Assembly (NCBI GenBank): GCA_963971425.1
Contig: OZ020520.1
Coordinates: forward strand, 23,454,754-23,518,753
From: Bryoerythrophyllum caledonicum
Lineage: Eukaryota > Streptophyta > Bryopsida > Pottiales > Pottiaceae
Reading direction: 5' to 3'
Length of the DNA: 64,000 bases
Position numbers and translations under genes: made by a program. Positions 9,341-22,479 of the stretch are shown in pieces. A model generated the notes under the pieces. That model searched no databases. It had not been told where the DNA came from and was given only the letters and a program-made list of their open reading frames with translations. Positions within the stretch are counted from its first letter, which is position 1. The number at the start of each line of letters is the position of its first letter.

Positions 9341-10832
9341 GGCCATGGAGGAACCCGTACCCGCGCGCGGTAACCGGTTCCCGAGCGCGGTAACCGGTGC
9401 CCGCACACGGGATTCGGTACCCGCGCGTAGACCAGTAACCGTGGGAGAAGGACCCTGGAAGCCGCGCACGGAGACAGACATTCCAACTGAGACTGAAGCC
9501 AGAGAGTCGAGGCGAAGAAGGCTCGAGCTCACAAGACACAGACACTGAGAGAAGGTGAGCGAGAGAGAGGGATTGCGAGCGAGCGAGCGAGCGCGCGCCG
9601 CGCTCTGGTGTCGCCCCGCTGTCGCCTCGCCCTCCGCCGCAGCCAATTCCACTGAGAATGCCGCTCCCGTGACGCGCCGTGAATTTGGAGCCTGGAGATC
9701 AATCAACGCGCCGGTATCCGCGGACAGGGGGTTTCGTCGCCAGTGGAGCGAGTTGCCGGTTATGGAGGTGTGTGGAATGTGGAGGGAGGGGGAAGGGAGA
9801 GGAAGGATGGTGTGAGTTTGCGTTGTGAGGTGCTAGTTAGATTAGAGGAGTGGTATAGAGTTGTGTGAGAGTCTGGACGGCGAGTTTTTGAGGTTGTCGG
9901 TAATGGCGGAAGGATTTGGTCGTGACGGAGTTTTTTTTTTTTGGTAGGAGATGCGGATTTGGTTTTAGTTGTGCTGGGGAGCTTAGTGTTTTGTTGTTGT
10001 CGTTCTGGACTCTTTTTTTTTTTTGGTTTTCTTTTTTGAGGTCTTGGTGTGGTTTGTTGTGGCCCTGTGTGGTTTAAGGCGTTTGCGAGATTTTCTCGTG
10101 CGTGACGGGGTTGTTTGGATGGAGATTTAGGGCGGAGGATTGGTTTGGAGAGTAAGAAATTAGTTTCCATTCACAATTTTTTTGCGACGAGGCTTATGTT
10201 AGTTCTCACCGGAATATGGAGAAGTATAAATCGTTTTTTCCCCCCCTCTCTTAATGGTCTTCCAGTGGACATTCACCGAGGTCGTTGAGTTTAGGGTTAG
10301 CATTAATCGCAGGTGGACCATGATAGATTAAGCTGAAGCCTCTCGCCATGAAGTTTCCTTCCTGTCGCGAAGTATTCTCGAGTTGCTTCTAACCAGCTTT
10401 AGCGGGTGCGACCACTAATCCTCTGTGGAAAACCTCACAGCGGAGGTGCTGTAATGCTTAAGGGTTTACTAGAAATAGCTGGATGCGTAGGTTTGCAGCT
10501 CAGAGTTGTTCCGACGCTCTCTCCGCACACGTGTGGGTAGATTCTCTCTGCGATTTTTTGTATGGCGCTTTCGAATATTTTTTGCAGCTATACTCAGCTA
10601 AAGTGTTGTCATTTACTGATTCCTGAAGAGAAAGGTACTCCTGGTTTGCAGCTGCTTCAATATGACCTAAGCTTTCTTTCCGGTGGTCGAATGAGCTGTT
10701 GAATCATGAAGTATTAGTCATAATTTAGACGTGTGAATAGTTTTTCTTGTTGTAGGTACTGTGAAGTACCTGAGATTGCCTGGCGAAGAATACTGCCCGA
10801 CGATGTACTTTCTGATCTGAAGCGGAGGCAGC
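9341..10832 (+). promoter_or_regulatory. GC-rich promoter and 5' leader region of the HUB gene
   Basis: 9340-9760 is a sharp GC/CpG-rich island in AT-rich surroundings. It contains a 20-bp tandem repeat and a GAGCGAGCGAGCGAGCGCGC tract (about 9578-9597). It is followed by a T/G-rich stretch and then TTGTTGTAG at 10748-10756, a good 3' splice site, so the HUB leader probably contains an intron ending at 10756. No ORF here looks real. Confidence 0.55.
9360..9440. repeat. 20-bp GC-rich tandem repeat
   Basis: Four units with period 20 bp, based on CCCGCGCGCGGTAACCGGTT; the second unit is CCCGAGCGCGGTAACCGGTG and units 3-4 are diverged. It lies in the probable promoter or leader of the HUB gene. 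Confidence 0.8.
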
Positions 10833-13800
10833 ATGGGAAGTACAGAAGAACCTGACCGTAAACGGCGTCATCTTAACAACAGTCATTCTGAATCTCCTCC
10901 AGTTAAGCGGCAACCTGTCACACCTTCATCTGAAGAGAAAAAGGTACGTTTTGTAATTTTACAACTCACTTTATATATCTTATAGTTCAATAGTTGCAAA
11001 TAATATGCTTTCGTTCAGGAAAGAGACTTGGGAAAGAGTGCACTGAAACCTGTCTCTATCTGGAAGAAACTCTGTGAAATTTTGTTGAAAGCAGTGTGGC
11101 TAAGTAAGGCTACCGGTGGTCGGGTGAAATTCCAGGTGGACGCACAAATGTTGCAATATCAAAACCATAAGCTTGCCCAGCTGATTGGTGTCCAGCGCAA
11201 TGAAATAAACGTTTTGGAAGAGAAACTGAGTAAATTACGTAGCAAGCAGGCCTCTTTCGACGAGAATCTCTCAACTGTCAATCGTGTCTGGAATCAGGTT
11301 AGACTTCAACGTTTTCTTCTTTTAGTCATATGTTGTTATTTTCTGCTGGGGTAGCGGGAGTTATCTAATCTTCTGTTTTTAGGATTGTCTGGTACTTTCA
11401 GCAGGTTGTGCGACATAGAAATCCTGATGGAGGATTTTGTAATAACCCCCCTTTTTTGTTTCTTTGAAGATTTTATACCATCCTCTTAAAAACCCGTATG
11501 TGGAGCATGTGTATTACGAATTAGTTCAAGAGTTCATAGATTCATAGATTTGTACGAATCAGTTTAAGAGTTAAAGAGTTCAACATACAAATCTTCACTA
11601 ATTTTAGGAAAAAATCTCTTCTATAGGTTGTGGATGATTTGGAGTCGCTTACAGTACGAGCTAGTGCTACAACCAATGGATTTCATGTCTCGGGATCTGC
11701 TTCCAAGGGTGCGTTTCGAATTTCTTCTTTTGATCGTATTTTCAGCATTTTATGAAATGGGTTCAGTGACTGAATCATCTGATGGTCACTGATTCTTTGG
11801 CATGCAGTAGTTTAAGGTAGTAGTATTATCACGTTGCTTACTGCTAACAGATCAAAATGATTTCTCAGTTCCTCCAGAGGAGACTTTTCTGCAACGATTG
11901 CTTGATAGGGGAGCTACCGAGAGTTCTACAACCAATGGAAGTAATGGTTCGATCGAATCTGGAATTAACAGCCGAAAGGCATCTACTGCCAAGACCATGA
12001 AGCATCTTGTGCAAAGTATTGACCACGAGCGAGCTCGAAATGAAGACTTTGCGAGCACTTCCAGAAATAGCTTCTCTTCTAATGGTGAGGAAAGATACAT
12101 TAAGAGGACTTATTGTTGGTTTTCGAAGACGTCTTCAGACATTAGCATATTGAGATGCGAGGGCCTTTTGTGCTGGGTGTAGCTCCCACCTTGAAACTGA
12201 ATTTTTAATCAATGGAGTTGTTGGCTAGATTCCGCTGGTGCGCACTCTTGCCGTAGTTCATGTTGCTGCACAGCTAGTGTATCTAGAAAATATGATCACA
12301 GTCTTCAGTAAATTCTTAGCTTTTTAAGAGTAAGGAGCGTAGCGAGGATCGTTCTTTGGAATTTGTAGGCGAGTATGATAAACTTAATAACTGTGGCAGG
12401 TAACACCCGCTCACTTGCAAAAACAAACGAGGATCTGTATGCTGAGGCGAAAAAGTTGCGAAGTCTTGTTGATGGCCTTCTTTTGAGGCACCGGGAACTT
12501 TCAGCTGAATTGGGTACTTGCCATGACCTTCAGGCGAAGGACCGAGCTGAGGTCAGAAGATTAACAGGTATTATTTTGCCTTCATCCTCTTCTACCATTT
12601 TGCTTTACTCCAGTTCTTCATGCGACTGGTAGTATCAACTGTAGATATCTACTATGTGCTTACATCTGTGAGTACAGGCAGGAGCTGCTGGAAGATTTCC
12701 ATTGCATGCTGATGATTAGTTTGACACTGTAGGCGAATTTGAAGAAGCTTGTGCTGAACTAGAGGCTAGTAGGCGCCAGTTGACTACCCTCCGCTCTCAG
12801 GATGCAATGCTCTCTGGTCCAACCACGCCCAGTGCCACTCCAACTCGTAAAGTATTTGAATGTGGAGACGGAGGTACGGCACCAGAAAAAGCCTCGAAAG
12901 AAAATTGTCAACTGGAAGCTGGTTTGGAAGAAGCTAAGGTATTGGCTTCTTTCTGTCTTCTACGAAGTTTCGATTCCCGATTCTGGTTTTCGATTAAAAC
13001 ATTCGCTCTGTGAATCATTGAAAATATTATTTTAGCAAATCCAGGTTATGCACCCTTTTAGTCGGTTAGCAATCACCATGAACAATGTTTGCCCTTTAAT
13101 TAAATAAAATAGTGTTTTCGCAAGCAAGATTCTGTATTATCTCCAGTAAGGTAGGCCAGGGAAGCAGTTTATGTAGTTCAGTATCCTTATGAATTGTGTT
13201 GAACAGTCCTTGACGAATTAGTATCTTATTACATGTTTGTCGTTTCAAGTTGCAAGGAGCGGGGATTGACTATCCACATTTACAATTATTTGAAATTATA
13301 TCTTAATGCTGGAATCTTACAATGGTGCTGTTGGATTTTGCAGACATTGGCAGCTCGAAGGCTTACAGAGCTTCAAGAAGCTCTGCATAATCAGCTTGAT
13401 GTTATCCAGAAAATCCAGCATATGCAGGTTTGTCCTTCTTCAAGCTTCAACTAGACTATGTTTCAGTCGACACTTTTCCATGATTATTCGTCATATGTAT
13501 GGTATTGATTTCGCCAGTTGTTTATCTACAGGATGAACTGGATGATCAAGAACATATCATGTCGACTCGACAATATCAGTCACTGAATGAAGAAGTTCAG
13601 TATCTGAGGAGCGAAGTTGAGAAATATCGGGCTATGGTGGATCAGTTACAGGTGCGGTTGTTACGTGATTTTCCACTTACTCTGCTTACAGAAAATTTGA
13701 GTTAGTTCTACTTCAGCTTCTGAATGCATGTCATATGCTCGTAACCACTGTTCTGTTAGAGTGGTTCAAATCAGTGTCACCTTTAATATCATCTGATTGC

Positions 13801-16800
13801 TAGTGCTGGTATTTGGTGAGTCACGTACGTGTAGTTCATAGTTAATATACTTCTAGTTGATTGAATTCATTTATTAAGGTAACTTGGCTCATGTTTGTTT
13901 TTGAACCTCTTATATGTAGGGTGAGCGTGTTTCTCTCCTGCGCCGTGAGAAAGAGGTTACTTTGAAAGCTGAGGCTGGTGATGCAGCTCGAAGGGCAGGC
14001 AGCATTGCAGACGCTCGGTGTGCAGATTTGGAACTAAAGTTACAGCAATGTATGTCTGATTGTGACACTTTGCAACTAAAAGTTGAAGACGCTACTCAAG
14101 CTTCAGGTGTGTTTCTGAGCCGCTACTCATAGGCTGCTCTTTCCCCTTCGAAGGAGCTGTCGTGTTGCCTATGGTTCCAGTGGGTCACTCTCATTTTGGA
14201 GGCCATGTGAACAAATACATGGATTTTTTATTTGTGTTGTGCGAGGGCAAGGGTAATTCCTAGTGGCATCCCAGAATCATCACCACACCACCACGACATA
14301 CGCATATTCTAAAATCACTTGTCGTGTGCACAATTCTGAGAATTGGAAGTTGGGTAGAGTCTCGTTGAATTTGCATTTGCAGGGGCTTTTGATTGACACC
14401 ACCTTGAAACCCGAGCTTCCATGTTGAGCTTGCAATCACCCAAAGAGGAAATCGTCAGTTGCTCATTGTTCATTAACCGTTTGGAATTGGAAGATGAGCC
14501 TAGGGTCTTTGAAATTCTTTTAAAATGAAATACTTTAAGAGGGATTGTTTACTTCATTTGGTGAGGACTTGTACAAGATGGTCAGAGCTCAAAGATATTC
14601 ATGTCTGACCATTTCAACGTTGTATTTAGTTGCTCTAGGTACCATAGGTTGAGAAATTCCCCTCTATACTCTGATTTTAGTGCTACTTCTTATTTCAGTG
14701 TGTAAACCAACTGAGTTGCATTTGAAGGTTTGCAGAAATGTTTTTTTTGAAGTTATCTCACAATGATATCATTACTCTTGGAGACTTGTGGAGTCACCAG
14801 TCTATTTTTTGTTTTAGTCTTTCTCTTGTCTCAAAAGCAAAGTATCTGCTTTTGTAGGGAAAAAAGAGTCGGTAGCTGACCATAAGAAGGTGATAAGCAC
14901 TCTTCATAACGAGATGAGCATTATGCAAGAGAAGCTATACGAATTCAAAGAAGCAAGCTCAGCTGTTCATTCACTACGAGCAGAGCTTCATTCTATGCGT
15001 GCAATTCTGGAAAGAAAAGTAAGTTGATATTTATCTGTTGAAAGACTTTTCATGAATCAAATTGTATTCGTGACGTGCAATTTATTTTATGTTTTAGAAG
15101 GGCATATATCACATGTACAGAAGTAATATTTGTGTTAATCAGACGATTTTTTTATTAGCTTATTTGAGCGAAGAGAACTGGGACTCTGAAGTGTCCCGTG
15201 CTCGCCTTGCATGCGTTAAGGCACTTTTGTTGGCATGTAATAGGAAGTACGCTTAACTTGATAATAACTTGTGAATCTTGTTTGATAATTGCTTACGAAT
15301 GATGCAAGTATTTATCATCAAGTGTTGTGTTGACATTGAATTTATGCACATGCAGACGTTGGAAAGTCGGCTTTTAACTGACCAGTATGATCATCGACTT
15401 GAAGAACTCCATCTAATTCAGGATGAGGTAGCTTCCCCACCTTGGACGTCGTAATGTTGCATCGCGACATGGACTACAGTGGAAGTACTAGGCCCATTTT
15501 ATCGTCAAATCCTTTCAGTAACTGGTACTCCTGTGATCGTGGAAAGCTACGAATTGTCCTGTGATTTAAATATTTGCTGTCAATTTGCAGGCCAGAATTT
15601 TCCAGGAAAGCGGGAAAGAACTGAAGCTTATCTTGGATATGTATGACAGGGAGTCAGATACCCCGAGGTAAAATCTCCATTGCTTGTGACAGTTTGATGT
15701 CGCAGTTTGTCTTTTTGTTTATCAAGCTATGATATTGGATTTTGGGGCTCCAGCGCCCTCCTAGTATGTAGCTGTCGTTCCCTTACAGCTGAAAATGAAG
15801 CATCCAGGATTTAGTACATTGTCTGAATGAGAAGATTGAATGTGATTTTGAGGATTTTATAATAAGGTTTTCGTAGACCTTGTGCAAGGGCTTTATGATA
15901 TTACATTTTCAATCTCATACATAAGTGTGAACATTGGTACCTGGGAAATATCCGGTCAGTAGTTACCGCATGACTAAACCGTCATGTTTGTTTTGGCAGA
16001 GATCTCCGGGAACTACAGCGGGCGGAGTGTAGAGCACGAGCAGAGTTGGAACGACTGCAGTTGGCTCTTGATGAACACAATCTAGAACTTCGCGTGAAAG
16101 CTGCAAATGAAGCAGAGGCAGCATGCCAGCAGAAGCTTACCGCTGTGGAAGCCGAGATTGCTGACCTACGGCAGAATATTGAAGCTTCTTACAGGTAAAG
16201 AACTTCAATCTGAGATTCTATTGCTATGGTGGTATGTCATGAATCATTTCCTGAGGAGTCATGCGACTTCTGTGACTTGTCGTCAGTGCGTCTAAGAAGT
16301 AATTACGTAGTTCAATAACTTTTAGTCTTCACCAATCTGATATATCTGGGGTATCTTCGATGGTGTTCTGTTACAAAGCAAGATGACTTCACTGTACAGC
16401 TCTTACACTTTTCTATTTCTTATAGGGCAGGAGAGAGGAGAGTTTATGAACATCTGATACACAGAACTTCTGACTTTCCTCTTGCAGCCGTCTTCCTGTT
16501 CAGAGCAGATTTAGCTGCTGGAAGCCTGTTGTTTTCAACTTAGTTAGTCGCTAAGTCATTGTTGCTTTCCTCGGTTGTAGGGTTTCTCAAGACTTAAGGG
16601 AGGCTCTGCATGCCAAGAAAGAGGAAGGGGATGCATACATCAGTGAAATAGAAGTATGTTCTTCATCCCTCTTCCTTCGTTATGCCATTTTGCTGCTAAC
16701 AAATGTTCATATAACTACCTGCCTAATTGGCGATTTTGACTTTTTATAGTAGTTGACTTTCCAGGAAGCCTTCAATTTCTTCGTTCCCAGATTCGTCTGG

Positions 16801-18332
16801 CTTCTTGATATGTATTAACTCGGACATTGCAGAACATTGGACAAGCCTACGAAGACATGCAAACCCAAAACCAGAGATTGCTTCAAGAAATCATTGAACG
16901 GGATGAATACAATGCACAGGTGATATTACATGTTGCAATGTGATAACTTACAAGTCAGTTGAATGGTTACTCATTCGCTACTACTTTGGACAGGATTTCC
17001 ATCATCAATTCTCTTAGTTCTCTGCCCTTTACTACTATTTTGTTATGATATGTGGCGAAGTGAGAAAGGTACTTCTTGCATTGAGCAATTTTGTAGTATT
17101 CATATTAATGTTAATGTTTGGATTCAGTTGATGTCAGAAAGTCTCCAAGCTAAACAGTTGCAGACTTCACTACAATCTGAGAAACAAGTGTTGAATGCTC
17201 GTATGCATCATGCAAATTCTGCATCTGAACTCCACAAACATCGAATTGGTCGTTTAGAAGAACAAGTATGTACTTCTGCACTGATTGTATCGTCGATTTT
17301 TTCGGAGTGTTTGAATTTAAAATGTAGACCTCGATGAGTTGGTACGATTCAGGCTTTCCGACGTTTATGGATTTTGACGTTTGAGCTAGACAGTTTTTCG
17401 TTATATGATAATGATCCACTGATATGTCATAGGGAAGTTTTCATGTCGACATGTTGAAAGTGGATAAATTTGTTTGCTGCAGGCTAAAGCATTTATCGAC
17501 CAGCTTGGAAAAGCCACAGATGAGAGTCGAAATCAATCATCAGCAATGGAGAGTGCGAAACGGAAAGCTGTTGAGGTGGAGAAAGAGCTGGCTTCTGCCA
17601 AATCAGCTCTAAGTGCTACTGACAAAGTGTTGGAGGAGCGTGATCAGAAATTGCTCAACGTGAATCTGCAATTAGAGAAGGAGAGGTTCGTAGTTGCCTT
17701 TGATGTTGGAAATAGCCGGGGAATAGCAGTGTAGTAGAACAACACGTTTGTGTTTAGTCATATTAGAAGGTAGTAGTTCTCACGTTTCCATTTAACCAGC
17801 AGTGTTATCTCCAAAACAGACACCACGCAGCCTCGCTGACCTGTGTTTCCTGTGTTACAGGTTTGAGAAGAGAAGGGCGCAAGAGGAGTTGGAGGTTTTG
17901 CATATGAAGACTGCACGACTAAACACTGTCCACGATGGCGGGCCCATGGTGGAACGATTGCAAGAAGAAATCAAGGATTACAAATCCATATTGAAGTGCA
18001 GCGTCTGCCACGACCGACCCAAGGAGGTGCTCTACTATTTCCCTGTGCATTGCGTAATTTGATCGGGGCTGTATCGTGTGAGGTTTTTCGTGTTTCTAGT
18101 ACAAGAGCACTCGTCGGGCAGTCAGGTGCTCCAGGATTGATGATTGTGTTGGGAGTATTTCTTGTGATTGTTGTACTGAAACTAAGCTTTGTGGAAACAG
18201 GTGGTCATCACCAAGTGCTACCATTTATTTTGTAGCCCTTGCATACAGCGGAACTTGGAACTCAGACATCGGAAATGCCCTGGTTGCGGCATTCCGTTCG
18301 GGCAGAGTGACGTGAGAACGGTGTACATTTAA
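10833..18332 (+). CDS. HUB: HUB/BRE1-type E3 ubiquitin ligase (histone H2B monoubiquitination)
   Basis: Nineteen exons, all GT-AG with matching phases: 10833-10943, 11136-11297 (or 11019-11297), 11627-11708, 11869-12084, 12400-12567, 12733-12938, 13344-13427, 13532-13651, 13920-14106, 14858-15018, 15356-15427, 15591-15667, 16000-16194, 16581-16653, 16833-16919, 17128-17265, 17483-17685, 17861-18026, 18201-18332. The shorter exon 2 gives 879 aa, close to Arabidopsis HUB1; the longer gives 918. The N-terminus (MGSTEEPDRKRRH) and the segment IGQAYEDMQTQNQRLLQEII are family hallmarks. Almost all of the rest is predicted coiled coil for dimerisation. A C3HC4 RING closes the protein (C827, C830, C842, H844, C847, C850, C862, C865), including HRKCPGCGIPFGQ. 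HUB proteins act in the nucleus with a Rad6-type E2 to monoubiquitinate H2B on transcribed chromatin. HUB1 versus HUB2 type was not resolved. All key RING residues are present. Confidence 0.95.
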
Positions 18333-19193
18333 GGTGGTTCAGGGAAGGAAGGGGTTTTGCTCTAGTTAGTCAGTCATGGCGTGAGACCCCATTGCATTGC
18401 AAGCAGCAGTGCTCGTTGGATGTTTGGCTAGGTTGGGAGTAGTAGTGGGATTGTACAATTGGGTTCCGTTTTGTTAGGGTATGATTCGTGTCTACCATCC
18501 ACTGGGTCGCCTTTGTTTGCTTCCGAGAATATGTCGCTCATTTAGCAGCCTTTTGCCGAATGTGGGCAGTATATTTAACGTGTTGAACTGTTTTCTCAAT
18601 TTCCATACCTGTTCGTAGTGACAAATCAGAGCTTCACAGACGCTGCCAGATTCATTTATTTAAGATCTTGTTCGAGGCTGCTTCCGGTGCGAAGAAATCA
18701 ATTCCGGTGGGCTTTCTGTTATGACTTGGAATTTATTGAACACATCATCGTTTTGCTGGATTGACTTCTAGTTGTAGAAACTGGTAAATGCAACGTCCAA
18801 GCAAGTAAACCACCTTACAATCGGTGGTTCATACAAGAATGCTGCCCAGTGGAATAAATCAGTATATTGAATCACATCTGTTGATAAGAGTTTTTTTTGT
18901 TGAAAACGAATATTCTCATTCTCATTTGCGAGCAAAAAGATTAGAGAAATTGACTTCACATGGTACATATTGCACAAATAGCAAACCATCTGGATATGAA
19001 CCACGAGGAATCCATGGCAGAAACTTTAAAATGTCCACTTTTTGACTGTTATCTCTGCAACACTCAACGTGATACACTTATCCGAACTATACTCAAGGGA
19101 AACAATTCTAATACATGCGAGTTGAATGTACAAGACAACATAATTGTTTTAAACCTGTGGAGCTGGCAGACTAATGGAATGATATCATTGCAT
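18333..19193. other. Convergent 3' regions of the HUB and F-box genes
   Basis: The HUB 3' UTR probably extends to about 18.6 kb, and the F-box gene on the opposite strand ends at 19194. ORFs here are short and unlike known proteins; no repeat family was recognised. Confidence 0.5.
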
Positions 19194-20312
19194 CTAAATG
19201 TTGAAGGGGGCAACGAGGAGGCTGTGGCAATCACTGAGAGGCTCCACCGGCTGAAAGCACTCCATTTCATGCCAAGAATCCTGCACCATGTCCCACCTCC
19301 AACGAATGCCACAAAAACTGGACACAACAATGGAGTCCTCACATACAACGGCCACCACGGCCAGGGAATTGGCAACATTCATCGTGAACTTGGGCAGATG
19401 AGCGACCTGAGTTATCGTCCTCTTGCCTAACGCAATCTTCCCAATTGTGACCGTGATCGTCTTTGCAGCAATTGTTCGCTTAGAGTAGAACACCCAGAAC
19501 AAGCAACCCGAGGCTACCACCACCTGGGAGGAGTGTAAGTTGATCCACGGACATGGTGGTACTTGAGGCAACGAGTACCAATGAATGTCGGTCCGTCGAT
19601 TTGTGTTTAAATCAAACTTTATGAGGTAAAGAAGTTGGGTATCGAGGTTTGACAGGCACACAACATTGAAGACGTTGTCAAGGATAAATCTTTGGTACGG
19701 GATGAACGAAGCACCAACATCGACATACCTCCACGCCTTATCTATAGAATCGTACATATTGACATATAGAAGCCGAGCTTCCTCATTCATTGGCCGGGAG
19801 CGAAAGCTGAGGATGATTTGGTAATGTTGAGTGACCGCGTCCACCACCACCATGAGGACATTAATGTGGGGTTGTCTAGGGTGCATAGCTGGGGCCGGGA
19901 TCTGGTGGTATTCGTTCTGCATGAGATTGCACACGACATGAGTAGCATCATCATACACTGCGTAGATAAATCCACCACTGGCCGCCATTGTGTGTCTGAT
20001 TCCGGGTCAAAGCTGCAATGCTTTTGTGATGAAGGTGTCGTGGGCGTAGAACACTTTATTGGTTGCAATTTCCAAAAATTGCCATGGACGTGATTCTATG
20101 GAAATGACCTCGGGATTCGCTTCCGACGGCATCAATCTCCGGGTCACGGTGAGCAGACATGATGAGCCTGGCTTGAATATTGGATCCCCCAAGTCACTCT
20201 TCCATTGCTTGCTAACAGCACGGAGACAACACGCATCACACCACGATATGCGAAGCAACACGTTCTCGCGACAATTCATGGGCAAATCTGCCCACGATGT
20301 CCTCCTCGCCAT
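19194..20312 (-). pseudogene. F-box protein gene with one in-frame TGA
   Basis: Minus-strand frame from ATG 20312 to TAG 19194, 372 codons before the stop and intronless, interrupted only by TGA at codon 102 (20009-20007). The N-terminus carries an F-box (WADLPMNCRENVLLRISWCD, then CLRAVSKQWKSDLGDP), the Skp1-binding module of SCF ubiquitin ligases. After the TGA the same frame runs uninterrupted for about 270 codons, with AASGGFIYAVYDD and later tryptophan-rich stretches (HWYSLPQ, FCGIRWRWD) as in plant F-box proteins with a C-terminal substrate domain (FBA- or Kelch-like; the exact type is unclear). The TGA may be a recent loss-of-function mutation, a read-through codon or a sequencing error. 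Without read-through the product is a 101-aa F-box peptide; a second in-frame ATG at 19988 could start the rest. Confidence 0.8.
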
Positions 20313-20735
20313 CCCCAAACCCCAATTTGAGCTGGAGGTCTACTAGCTGCAGGTCTGATCAGTCAATATATATCTCGCTTGGACACGGGACAAAGTTCAG
20401 TCATCTTCAGTTGAGCTGCAACTTATGGTGATAAATGTATAGAAGAGATGATATAATTAGGATAAGTTGTAGTTCAGTCATCCTCAGTTCAGTTCCAGAA
20501 ATAGGATAAAAGTACTAAAGTAATGTTTGCATGGATTAAGGACCTGTATCCTATATGTACATGCATGCATGAAAAGTAATTCATCCGATCATTCTACTTT
20601 TACTTTTATATGTTGAGGTACATGTATAGTTTACTTTTAACCATGAATAACTTTATTCTCATATTGGCAGTTCACTGCTTGAAAATGGGGAATCATTTTT
20701 AACTCTGAGCAATTTCAGGGTGTCCGCTTCATCTA
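20313..20735 (-). promoter_or_regulatory. Upstream region of the F-box gene
   Basis: AT-rich, with TTCAGTCATC-type words repeated at about 20397 and 20472 and no gene. It presumably holds the promoter of the minus-strand F-box gene and is bounded by the TIR element at 20736. Confidence 0.35.
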
Positions 20736-21011
20736 CGCCCAGGGCGAATTGACCCCTGGTTGGTACTTACCTGAGGTGGGCCCCATCTTAATTGCATGGG
20801 GTCATTTTTCTGGCCCTCTTATTTTGGGGGGTCCTGAGGCTTTTTTTGGATTATTTTTTGACAAATTTAAGGCCTACGGCGAATGATTACCCTCGACGAT
20901 CCTTCTTTGCTATAAATAGATCCTCATCCAAAAAAATAGGGGCCAGGTTTGGCCCCACCACCTCGTGGCCCACTCGGGTAAGTACCAACCAGGGGGTCAA
21001 TTCGCCTGGGC
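20736..21011. mobile_element. 276-bp MITE, Mutator-like
   Basis: Terminal inverted repeats of about 45 bp beginning GCCCAGG-CGAATTGACC and containing TGGTTGGTACTTACC. The possible 9-bp target duplication is CTTCATCTA (20727-20735) against CTTCTTCTA (21012-21020), one mismatch. A 9-bp duplication would fit Mutator-like elements. Non-coding. Confidence 0.75.
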
Positions 21012-22479
21012 CTTCTTCTATGCGTTGGTCAGTATTTCACATGGTTAATTCACGTATCACAATGGAGACTGTACAAAAAAAAGTTAGATTCGAGAGATAA
21101 TTCCAAGGTGATACCCGTGTACTACATAGGTGATACCCATTGTGTCCAAACAAATGTGATTTACAAAAATAAATAATTTGGCGGGGATGATTTTAATTTC
21201 TGGCAGGTTCCTAATTTCTTTTTTAAAGTCTTCTTCTTCTTTAACTTTTATACTAGATTGTCTCCCACACGAGCTCCATGGAGATATTTTCATTATTTTT
21301 TTGGATTCATGGTTTGAAAGTTAATACCACTCAAAGTTAGAAATGGGGACTTTGGGCAGCTTCAAAATTTTGCTAGAAGTCTCTATTGACATTGAGATTT
21401 TCCAAACATGTAGAGAATATTACTTTCTTTCAGGATGTAAAAAAAATTCTTTTCTATAGTGTAAAAAATATTTTAACTCAAGTCAAACATTTTTACACAT
21501 TTTGGGCAAGCGGGGAAAAAAACTTCATCTTTTCTACATAAAACCTAGAGAATCTCTTCATATTTTTCACTTTTTATTTTTTCTTTAGGGATTAAGCACT
21601 TGGTCCTTTAGGGGTTAAACCAAGGGAACTTCATGCAAACGAGAAAGTGATGGGGCAATAGGTGGGGCTGGAAATGGTTGAGATTTTATGGGCCCAAGTA
21701 TTATTGTCTCTTCCACAATATCCAGAGAAGTTACTGTTGTCGTGCCACAATGTTAACTCCTAAAAATCCTTGACAATTTCATACCAAAAACACTTCGCAA
21801 GTGCTGATTCTAGTGCAATGAACAAGGAAGGATTTCATTTCCAATTTTAACTGTAGGATTTTAATAAGGACTTATTAAGGAATTTGTTCCAAAAAATTAT
21901 AAACTTTGATTGCACGGATCAAATGATTGTAGTGTTTGAAGTTGAAAAAAAAGTATATTTTCTTCTATGCTCTGAGTGGATCAATAGACTTTGACTTCAC
22001 TTGGTGTCAAATTTTTGCACTACACAAGGTCTAAATTCATCACCATCTTAGGGCCGGTTTACATTAGGCCTGGGGTCGGATGGAAGTCCCGCCAGATTTT
22101 CCTTCAATCCGGCCCCAATTCTTCCATCCAGCCCCAAATAATGTAAAGCATTGAGGCCGGATTCTAGGGCCGGATTTCCAATTTTAAGTGTCTTAGATTT
22201 TCATAAGGCTCAACTAAAAATTATAGAAGCACATACGTCAAGCCTTTGTCTTGGTTTCTTTCCTAGTTTAAAGAAAAATAGGTTTCATATATTTACTTTA
22301 TATGTTTTCTTTCCTTACTACATTTAAAATTAAATAATAAATAAGAGTGTTTTATCTATTTTCATTAAAAAATATTTTTTTCTCTTATTTTTGATAGGTC
22401 TAAAGTAAAAGAGAGTGTTTTTTTCATATATACTAGTGGGGTACCCGTGTCCTCTGGACACAACATTTTTTTGTGTTGA

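Noticed and set aside
9293..9706. Overlapping ORFs in the GC island before the HUB gene
   Set aside because: Composition is driven by GC-rich tandem repeats; no domain and no splice link to the HUB exons.
10833..18332. Several separate small genes suggested by exon-sized ORFs
   Set aside because: All exons join in phase through GT-AG introns into one HUB protein with the expected RING at the end.
18960..19430. 156-codon plus-strand ORF
   Set aside because: Lies antisense to the end of the F-box frame and has no recognised domain; the minus-strand frame is longer and domain-bearing.
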